From Rubrivivax sp. (lineage in GTDB: Bacteria; Pseudomonadota; Gammaproteobacteria; Burkholderiales; Burkholderiaceae_C): a DNA stretch of 42,160 bases. The notes below the pieces were generated by a model, which was not told the origin of the DNA, searched no databases, and was given only the letters and a program-made list of their open reading frames with translations. Every line of letters starts with the position of its first letter. Position 1 is the stretch's first letter. The stretch covers positions 1 to 42,160 of the forward strand of contig JAIXWM010000174.1 of the NCBI GenBank assembly GCA_027491255.1, in the 5' to 3' direction. This document shows positions 30,461-42,160 of the stretch, piece after piece. The position numbers and the translations under genes were made by a program.

Positions 30461-32079
30461 TCCACCCCCACCCCGCTGGCCAGCCAGCGCTCGCGCAGCT
30501 CGCGCTTGAGCACCTTGCCGATGCTGCTGCGCGGCAGCTCGTCCAGCCACTGCAGGCCGGCCAGGCGCTGCGTGCGGCCCAGGCGCTCGTTGGCCCAGGC
30601 ACGCAAGGTCTGCGCGTCCAGGGCCGCGCCGCCGGCGGCCCCGGCACGGCGCACCACCCAGGCCGCCGGCGTCTCGCCCCAGCGCGCCGAGGGCACCCCG
30701 ACGACGGCCGCGTCCTCGACCGCCGGGTGCTGGCGCAGCACCGCCTCCAGGTCGCCCGGGTAGATGTTGAAGCCGCCGCTGATCACCAGGTCCTTGCGCC
30801 GGTCCATCAACACCAGGAAACCGTCGGCGTCGAAGCGGCCGATGTCGCCGGTGCGGATGTAGCGCCGGCCCTGCGCGTCGAACCACTCGGCTTCGCGCGT
30901 CAGCGCCCGCTGGCCGTGGTAGCCGCTCATCATGGACGGCGAGCGGCCCACCACCTCGCCCACGGTATCCAGACCGGACGGCAGTTCGCGCCCCTGTTCA
31001 TCGATCAGTCGGACGTCGTGCCCCGGCGAGGGGCGGCCGACCGTGTGCAGCTTGTCGGGGTGCTCGCGCGCGTCCAGCATGCACGAGCCGCCGCCCTCGG
31101 TCATGCCGTAGACCTCGAGCAGGCCGCCGGGCCAGCGCGCCAGTACCTCGGCCTTCAGCTCAGCGTCGAAGGGCGCGCTCGTGCACAGCTTCATCCGGAA
31201 GGCCGACAGATCGTGGGCGTCGAAGCCGGGCCACGCCATCAAGCGCCGGTACTGCACCGGCACCAGCATCGTGTGCGTGGCCCGCAGCGCCTGCGCCAGG
31301 TGCAGGTAGGCCGCGGCGTCGAACTTGTGCATCAAGTGCACGCGCGCGCCCGCGCCGAGGGCCGGGTAGAAGGCCACCAGCGTGGTGTTGGAGTACAGCG
31401 GCGTGGCCAGCAGCAGCACCGATCCTTGGTCCATGCCGTAGCGTGCCGCCCGCTGCACATGGGCGTGGCGCATGCTGTGCGGCTGCACGATCCCCTTGGG
31501 CGTGCCGGTCGTGCCCGACGAATAGATGATGTTGAACGGGTCCTGCGGCCGCGGCGTCACCGGCACCGGGCGCGCGCCCGCCGGCGCCAGCCAGTCGTCG
31601 AAGGGCCTGCCGGCCGCCGGACTGGCGTCGAGCGCCACCCGGCGCACCCCGGGCGGCGCCGCCGCCAGCAGCGCCTGCGCCTGCGCGTCGGCGAACAGCA
31701 GCGGCGCCCCGGCATCGGCCAGCATCGCGGCGAACTGACCCGGTGTGACCGACGGTGCGATCGGCGCCGGCACCGCCCCGGCCCGCAGCGCGCCCAGGAA
31801 CACCAGCGCCTGCGGCACCGCCGTCGCGGCGCAGCAGGCCACCGCCTGCCCGGGCTGCACGCCGTCGCGCTGCAGCGCCCCGGCGACGCGGTCGACCAGC
31901 GCATCAAGCGTGCCGTAGGCGAGCAAGCGCTCGCCGTCACCGAGCGCGGGCGCGTCAGGGCGGGTTTGCGCAATCCGGCGCAGGCGGTCGGACAGCGGCT
32001 CGAAGGGGGGCAGGTCGGGCGTCGGAATCATCGGCAGCATCGGGTCAGTCAGCGTGCAGGGCAGTCCGGGCGGCGGCAT
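30457..32079 (-). CDS. AMP-forming acyl-CoA synthetase family ligase
   Basis: The 540-residue adenylate-forming enzyme activates a carboxylic acid with ATP, usually passing it to CoA. Motifs are YSSGTTGTPKG (186-196), VYGMTEGGG near 325, YIRTGDIGRFDADGFLVLMDRRKD, and the C-terminal catalytic lysine in SSIGKVLKREL (K522). It belongs to the fatty-acyl/aromatic acid CoA ligase group; chain length or aromatic preference is open. The start may be ATG 32079 or an internal ATG at 32040 or 32031; none has a clear ribosome binding site. It lies 12 nt after the hybrid kinase gene. Confidence 0.88.
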   Translation of the reverse strand: MPPPGLPCTLTDPMLPMIPTPDLPPFEPLSDRLRRIAQTRPDAPALGDGERLLAYGTLDALVDRVAGALQRDGVQPGQAVACCAATAVPQALVFLGALRAGAVPAPIAPSVTPGQFAAMLADAGAPLLFADAQAQALLAAAPPGVRRVALDASPAAGRPFDDWLAPAGARPVPVTPRPQDPFNIIYSSGTTGTPKGIVQPHSMRHAHVQRAARYGMDQGSVLLLATPLYSNTTLVAFYPALGAGARVHLMHKFDAAAYLHLAQALRATHTMLVPVQYRRLMAWPGFDAHDLSAFRMKLCTSAPFDAELKAEVLARWPGGLLEVYGMTEGGGSCMLDAREHPDKLHTVGRPSPGHDVRLIDEQGRELPSGLDTVGEVVGRSPSMMSGYHGQRALTREAEWFDAQGRRYIRTGDIGRFDADGFLVLMDRRKDLVISGGFNIYPGDLEAVLRQHPAVEDAAVVGVPSARWGETPAAWVVRRAGAAGGAALDAQTLRAWANERLGRTQRLAGLQWLDELPRSSIGKVLKRELRERWLASGVGVE

Positions 32080-32091
32080 CGGCCCAGGCGC

Positions 32092-36479
<4,388 letters not shown>

Positions 36480-36576
36480 GCCCGTCCCCCGGCAAATGCG
36501 ATGCGCATACCCAGATGCGCACGCCCGCGCGCACGCAGCTGAGTCAATCTTTGACCGATTGTGGCGTAACGCCCGC

Positions 36577-37791
36577 TCAGCGCACCCAGGCGTTGAGCTG
36601 GATGATGGGCAGCAGCACGGCCAGCACGATCAGCATCACGACCACGCCCATGCCGACGATCAGCAGCGGCTCGAGCACGGTGGCCAGCGCCATCGCGCGG
36701 CGCTGCACCTCGGCCGCGAGCTGCGCGGCGGCCCGGCCCAGCATGTGCGGCATCTGGCCGGTCTGCTCGCCCAGGCGCGCGAACATCGGCAGCAGCGCCG
36801 GGAAGCGGCGCCGCGCCGCCAGCGCCGCGGCCAGCGGCGCGCCCTCGCGCACCTGGGCCAGCGCCTGCAGCGCGTCGGCGCGCATGGCGCGGTTGCCCAG
36901 GGTCTCGGCCGCCGCCTGCAGCGCTTTCAGGATGGGCACACCCGCCCCCGCCAGCATGGCCAGCGTGCCGGCAAAGCGCGCCGCGTTGTAGCCCCGCACC
37001 AGGCGCCCGAGCAGCGGCAGGCGCAGCCAGGCGGCGTCGCTGCGCTCGCGGAAGGCCTCCTGGCGCCGCAGCAGCACGAAGGCCACGCCCGCGCCGCCCA
37101 GGCCGAGCGCCAGCAGCCAGCCCCAGTCGCGCACGAAGGCGCTGAAGCCCAGCATCGCCACCGTCAGCAGCGGCAGCGCCTGGCGCGAGCCGGCGAACAC
37201 GCCGGCCACCTGCGGCACGACGTAGGTCAGCAGGAACACCACGATCAGCAGCGCGATGCCCGAGACGATGGCCGGGTACAGCGCCGCGCCGATCAGGCGC
37301 GAGCGCAGCGCCAGGCGTTCCTCGAGGTCGGTGGCCAGGCGCTCGAGCACCGCGCCCAGCGCCCCGCCCTGCTCGCCGGCAGCGACGACGGCACGGTAGA
37401 TCTCGTCGAACTCGCGCGGCGCGGTCGCCAGCGCCTGGGCGAAGGGGTGGCCGGCGTTGACCTCGGCGCGCAACTGCGCCACGAGCTCGCGCTGGCGCAC
37501 GTCCTCGGCCTCGTCGGCCAGCGCGGTGAGCGCGCGCTCCAGCGGCAGCCCGGCCGCGACCAGCCCGGCGAGCTGGCGCGTCCACACCGCCAGTGCCGCG
37601 GCGCCGAACACCGGCCGGCGCCAGCGCCCGGCGCCCGCCGGCCCGGCCATCGACTCGACCGGGCTGACGGCCAAGGGCACCAGGGCCTGGGCGCGCAACT
37701 GAGCGCGCACCGCGCGCGCCGTGTCGCCGTCGAGCACGCCGGTTCGGGGGGCCCCGGCGGCGTCGACAGCTTCGTAGCGGTAGGCGGGCAT
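36577..37791 (-). CDS. gspF: Type II secretion inner-membrane protein GspF
   Basis: GspF is the polytopic platform protein of the type II secretion pseudopilus. The 404-residue product begins MPAYRYEAVDAAGAPRTGVLDGD, the usual GspF start, has two T2SSF repeats (WTRQLAGLVAAGLPLERALTAL and RFAGTLAMLAGAGVPILKAL) each followed by a membrane segment, and ends with a last membrane helix and PIIQLNAWVR. Length matches the family. It is separated from gspE by the Uma2 gene instead of lying directly after it. Confidence 0.95.
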   Translation of the reverse strand: MPAYRYEAVDAAGAPRTGVLDGDTARAVRAQLRAQALVPLAVSPVESMAGPAGAGRWRRPVFGAAALAVWTRQLAGLVAAGLPLERALTALADEAEDVRQRELVAQLRAEVNAGHPFAQALATAPREFDEIYRAVVAAGEQGGALGAVLERLATDLEERLALRSRLIGAALYPAIVSGIALLIVVFLLTYVVPQVAGVFAGSRQALPLLTVAMLGFSAFVRDWGWLLALGLGGAGVAFVLLRRQEAFRERSDAAWLRLPLLGRLVRGYNAARFAGTLAMLAGAGVPILKALQAAAETLGNRAMRADALQALAQVREGAPLAAALAARRRFPALLPMFARLGEQTGQMPHMLGRAAAQLAAEVQRRAMALATVLEPLLIVGMGVVVMLIVLAVLLPIIQLNAWVR

Positions 37792-37840
37792 GGGTGGATG
37801 GAAGAGAACAGCGAAGGCGCGCAGCGCGAGGTGTTCGTGC

Positions 37841-38473
37841 TCAGGCCGCGGCGGCATCCCGGCCGAGGGCCGACGCATCGCCCTCGCCCTCGCCCTCGCC
37901 CTCGAGGTCATCGAAGATGCGGTCCACCGGCACGCTCAGACCCACGCTGGACAGCGCCATCGTGTCGCCCGCCTGCAGCGGGTGCAGCACCCACAGGCCG
38001 TCGTCGCCGCGCCGGTACAGGTCGACCGCGCGCCGGGCCAGGTCGACGAACAGCACCTCGCGCAGGCTGGCCAACTGCCGGTAGGCCGCGAACTTGCTGC
38101 CCCGGTCGTAGGCGGCCGTGCTGTCGGACAGCACCTCGGCCACCAGCACGGGCTCGCGCTTGATCAGCCGGTCAGCGAGGTCGGCCGCGCTGCAGGTGAC
38201 GAAGACGTCGGGGTAGAAGTAGGCGTCGGCAGCCTCGACGCGCAACTTGACGTCGCTCCTGTAGACCCGGCAGGGGCTGCCGCGCAGCTCGGCGCGCAGT
38301 GCCATGGCCAGGTTGAGGCTCGCGCAGGCATGCCGGTCTTCGACCCCGGCCATCGCGAACACCTCGCCGGCCACGTATTCGCTGCGCCCGGGCTGCTGCG
38401 CCTCCCAGGCCAGGTAGTCGCCGCCCGAGAAGGCGGGCAGCTTCGCTGGGGGCAGGGCCATGGCGACAGTCAT
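37841..38473 (-). CDS. Uma2-family (DUF820) PD-(D/E)XK nuclease-like protein
   Basis: The 210-residue product matches the Uma2 fold: RSEYVAGEVFAMAG, a helix RHACASLNLAMALRAELRG, YFYPDVFVTC with the conserved Asp, LVAEVLSDSTAAYDRGSKFAAYRQL with the catalytic Glu and Lys, and LFVDLARRAVDLYRR. These proteins are common in cyanobacteria and some Burkholderiales, often in many copies, with nuclease activity proposed. It sits between gspE and gspF on the same strand, 22 nt after gspE and 49 nt before gspF. The C-terminal tail carries EGEGEGEG from a hexanucleotide repeat. Confidence 0.85.
   Translation of the reverse strand: MTVAMALPPAKLPAFSGGDYLAWEAQQPGRSEYVAGEVFAMAGVEDRHACASLNLAMALRAELRGSPCRVYRSDVKLRVEAADAYFYPDVFVTCSAADLADRLIKREPVLVAEVLSDSTAAYDRGSKFAAYRQLASLREVLFVDLARRAVDLYRRGDDGLWVLHPLQAGDTMALSSVGLSVPVDRIFDDLEGEGEGEGDASALGRDAAAA
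37881..37904. repeat. Hexanucleotide repeat CCCTCG x4 in the Uma2 gene
   Basis: Four perfect CCCTCG units lie near the 3' end of the Uma2 gene and encode (Glu-Gly)4 on the minus strand. It is the second in-frame hexanucleotide tract in the window. Confidence 0.9.
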
Positions 38474-38495
38474 CGGGTGGGTGTTCGGGGCCAGG

Positions 38496-39917
<1,422 letters not shown>

Positions 39918-39948
39918 CGGGGCGCACCACCGCCGATGGCAGACCCGT

Positions 39949-39969
39949 CCGCCCCGCGGGATGGGGCGG
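39949..39969 (-). promoter_or_regulatory. Hairpin in the gspD-gspE gap
   Basis: CCGCCCC (39949-39955) pairs with GGGGCGG (39963-39969) around a 7-nt loop, 31 nt before the gspE start. No T run follows. It could be an mRNA-processing or partial attenuation structure between the outer-membrane secretin and ATPase genes; chance in GC-rich DNA is possible. Confidence 0.3.
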
Positions 39970-39996
39970 GCCGCCGACCGATGTCCGGCGCGCGCC

Positions 39997-42160
39997 TCAT
40001 GGCCTGGGCGCCGCCGGCGATGCCGGCGCCCCCACGGCGCCCGGCCCGCGCAACGGCGGCAGCACCGCCCCCGGGCCCACCGGCAGCACCGGGTTGGGTG
40101 CGGGCTGCGCCGCCTCCTGGCGGGCGCGGATGATGTCGTAGCGGTCCAGCGTCAGGCGCTCGCCGGCCGCGGCGTCGCGCAACACCACCGGGCGCAGGAA
40201 CACCATCAGATTGGTGCGCGTCTTGGTGCGGCTTTCGCTGCGGAACAGCGCGCCGATGCCGGGCAGGCTGCCCAGCAGCGGCACCTTGCTCTGCTCCTCG
40301 ACGAAGCGGTCCTCGATCAGCCCCCCGAGCACGACGATGCCGCCGTCATCGACGACGACGCTGGTCTCGATCTGGCGCTTGTTCGTCGTCGGCCCGGCGT
40401 TGCTGGTGCCGGGCGCGGTGTCCTTGCTGACGCTGGAGGACTCCTGGTAGATCGTCATGCGCACGCTGCCGCCCTCGCCCACCTGCGGCCGGATGCGCAG
40501 GGTGATGCCCACGTCCTTGCGCTCGATGGTCTGGAAGGGGTTGGTCGTCGCCGTGCCGGTGTTCGTGAACTGCCCGGTGATGAAGGGCACGTTGCTGCCC
40601 ACCACGATCTTGGCCTCCTCGTTGTCCAGCGTGATCAGGTTCGGGGTGGAGACGATGTTGGTGTTGGCCTGGGTCTGCAGCGCGCGCGCAATCGCCGACA
40701 GCGCGTAGGTGCCGCCAAAGTTGCGGATCAGGCCGATGTTCAGGCCCTGCCCCAGGTCGACCCGGCCGGCCGCAGCCCCGGTGTTGATGCCGATGATGTT
40801 GCCCGTGCTGCCGAGGTTGGTGCCCAGGCCGATCAGGTTTGTGTCGCCACGCTGGCCGATCAGGCCCTGCCACTGGAAGCCGAAGTCCGCCGCGTTGTCG
40901 CCCTTGACCTCGACGATCATGCTCTCGATGTAGACCTGGGCACGGCGCGTGTCGAGCTGGTCGACCATCAGCCGCACCTGGCGGTACAGGGGCTCGGGAC
41001 CGGTGACGATGAGCGAGTTCGTGGCCGGGTCGGCCTGGATGAAGCCGCCGGTGGTGGGCGCCGCGGCGGCGCTGACCGGAGCGGTCGCTGCGGCGCTCAC
41101 CCCGCCGCCAAGGGCCGGCGCTGCCGGGCCCGTGGCGACCACCGGCGCCGGCCCCACCGGCGCCGTAACGGCGGTGGCGGCGCCGGGCGTCCCGAAGGCC
41201 GCGCGCAGCACGGCCGCCAGGCGCACAGCCTCGGCGTTGCGCAGGTGGATCACCCACAGGTTGCCGGCCGGGCCGGCACCCTGCTGCGGCCGATCGAGCT
41301 TGTCTATCTGGGCCAGGATGGCGGCCAACCGGGCCCGGTTGGGCGCGCGCACGATGAGGGAGTTGCTGCGCGTATCGGCCAGCACCGTCGTTGGCGAGAC
41401 CGTGGTCGACCCGGGGGCGGCGGCCGCGCCGGGCTGCACGAGCGGCGCGTCGGACAGGCGCTGCACCAGCGGCGCGATGTCCGAGGCCACGGCATGGCGC
41501 AGCGGCACGACCTCAATGTCGGTGGCGGCGGGCTGGTCGAGCACGGCGACGATGCGCGCCAGGCGCTGCAGGTTGTCGGCGTGGTCGGTGACCACGAGCG
41601 CGTTCGACCCCGGGCTGACGTTGATCGTGTTGTTGGCGCCGATCAGCGGCCGCAGCACGGCCACGAGGTTGTTCGCGTTCTCGTGCCGCAGCATGAAGAT
41701 CTGCGTCAGCACCTGGTTGGCGCGCGCGCCTTCGCCGTCGACCGCGACCGTGCCGGCCTGCAGCTTGGCCTCGGCCTCGGGCACCACCTTCAGCAGGCCG
41801 GCGCTCTCGACGATCGCGTAGCCCAGGCCGCGCAGCGCGGCCAGATAGGTCTGGTAGGCCTCGGCCACGGTCTGCGGCTGCTCGCTGTAGACCGTCATCG
41901 ACCCCTTGACGCGAGGGTCGACGGTCATGGTGCGCCCGGTCATGGCCGCGAAGGCGCGCGTGACGGCCTCGATGTCGGCGTTTACGAAGTTCACCGTGAC
42001 CTTGGGCGCCGCGCGCTCGGCGCGACCCGTCGGCCGGGCGGGCGCCACCGGGCGGGCCGGCGCGGCGCCGGGCCCGGGGGCTGCTGCTGCCGCGCCCGGG
42101 CGCGCGGGCGCAGCCCCGGCGGGCTGGCCCTGCGCCTGTGCGGCGGCAGGCGCGAGGCCG
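39997..42160 (-). CDS. gspD: Type II secretion outer-membrane secretin GspD (5' end cut)
   Basis: GspD forms the secretin channel. The frame stays open to the right window edge, so the start is outside. The first visible residues (GLAPAAAQAQ) look like the end of a signal peptide, followed by an Ala/Pro-rich stretch, N-domains (VTVNFVNADIEAVTRAFAAMTGRT; FMLRHENANNLVAVLRPL; VVPLRHAVASDIAPLVQRL) and the C-terminal secretin domain from about VYIESMIVEV through VPLLGSLPGIGALF to TNLMVFLRPVVL. The Ala/Thr/Pro-rich linker around 41050-41190 lies between N3 and the secretin part. The tail is Pro/Ala-rich. Confidence 0.95.
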   Translation of the reverse strand, partial: GLAPAAAQAQGQPAGAAPARPGAAAAAPGPGAAPARPVAPARPTGRAERAAPKVTVNFVNADIEAVTRAFAAMTGRTMTVDPRVKGSMTVYSEQPQTVAEAYQTYLAALRGLGYAIVESAGLLKVVPEAEAKLQAGTVAVDGEGARANQVLTQIFMLRHENANNLVAVLRPLIGANNTINVSPGSNALVVTDHADNLQRLARIVAVLDQPAATDIEVVPLRHAVASDIAPLVQRLSDAPLVQPGAAAAPGSTTVSPTTVLADTRSNSLIVRAPNRARLAAILAQIDKLDRPQQGAGPAGNLWVIHLRNAEAVRLAAVLRAAFGTPGAATAVTAPVGPAPVVATGPAAPALGGGVSAAATAPVSAAAAPTTGGFIQADPATNSLIVTGPEPLYRQVRLMVDQLDTRRAQVYIESMIVEVKGDNAADFGFQWQGLIGQRGDTNLIGLGTNLGSTGNIIGINTGAAAGRVDLGQGLNIGLIRNFGGTYALSAIARALQTQANTNIVSTPNLITLDNEEAKIVVGSNVPFITGQFTNTGTATTNPFQTIERKDVGITLRIRPQVGEGGSVRMTIYQESSSVSKDTAPGTSNAGPTTNKRQIETSVVVDDGGIVVLGGLIEDRFVEEQSKVPLLGSLPGIGALFRSESRTKTRTNLMVFLRPVVLRDAAAGERLTLDRYDIIRARQEAAQPAPNPVLPVGPGAVLPPLRGPGAVGAPASPAAPRP

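Noticed and set aside
36480..36576. A promoter or terminator between gspF and the membrane kinase gene
   Set aside because: TTGACT occurs on the minus strand but no acceptable -10 follows, and the inverted repeats there have stems of only 4-5 bp.

Overview
The window is GC-rich (about 70% by eye) and reads as the chromosome of a betaproteobacterium of the order Burkholderiales, probably from the Rubrivivax/Leptothrix/Ideonella (Sphaerotilaceae-like) side. The evidence is the gene order of the division and cell-wall (dcw) cluster without murB or murC-murB fusion, the FtsZ tail type, a meso-diaminopimelate type MurE (DNPR motif), a bacterial class A RNase P RNA, and a type II secretion block in the order gspD-gspE-gspF. 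The assignment is by pattern recognition, not by search.

Layout. Positions 1-1282 hold a lower-GC left edge with a possible 11-residue leader peptide, a Rid-family protein and a flavodoxin-fold NAD(P)H oxidoreductase. Positions 1340-18927 (minus strand) are a complete dcw cluster, transcribed mraZ, rsmH, ftsL, ftsI, murE, murF, mraY, murD, ftsW, murG, murC, ddlB, ftsQ, ftsA, ftsZ. Nearly every junction is a stop/start overlap (ATGA, GTGA or TGATG). Two junctions, ftsW/murG and murG/murC, are bridged by mini-ORFs that overlap both neighbours; the second arose from a perfect 37-bp duplication of the start of murC. The only sizeable gap, ftsA/ftsZ, contains a 16-bp perfect hairpin. Four 10-bp repeats with the known MraZ-box pattern overlap a sigma70-like promoter in front of mraZ.

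Positions 19325-21014 (plus) carry a class III aminotransferase and a small membrane protein. Positions 21079-23471 (minus) carry an exported alpha-type carbonic anhydrase variant and a Bcr/CflA drug-efflux transporter. The RNase P RNA gene rnpB (minus, about 450 nt) follows at 23489-23937, tightly packed between two reading frames. Positions 23936-25598 are a lower-GC divergent pair: a protein distantly resembling DUF4422 glycosyltransferases and a sugar-nucleotidyltransferase-like protein, which looks like acquired surface-polysaccharide cargo.

Positions 25713-29196 (minus) hold htpX, a NYN-domain nuclease-like protein with a long Ala/Gly/Ser tail encoded by a hexanucleotide repeat, and pyrC; a plus-strand MaoC-type hydratase follows. 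Positions 29816-36479 (minus) are an overlapping set: a membrane hybrid histidine kinase, a soluble receiver-PAS-kinase-receiver protein, an acyl-CoA/AMP ligase and a YggC-like P-loop kinase. The right end (36577-42160, minus) is the type II secretion block gspD (cut by the window edge), gspE, an intruding Uma2-family nuclease gene, and gspF.

No CRISPR array, prophage, tRNA or intact insertion sequence was seen. The most unusual items are the mini-ORF bridges in the dcw cluster, the ftsA-ftsZ hairpin, the low-GC pair next to rnpB, the Uma2 gene inside the secretion operon and the repeat-encoded NYN tail.
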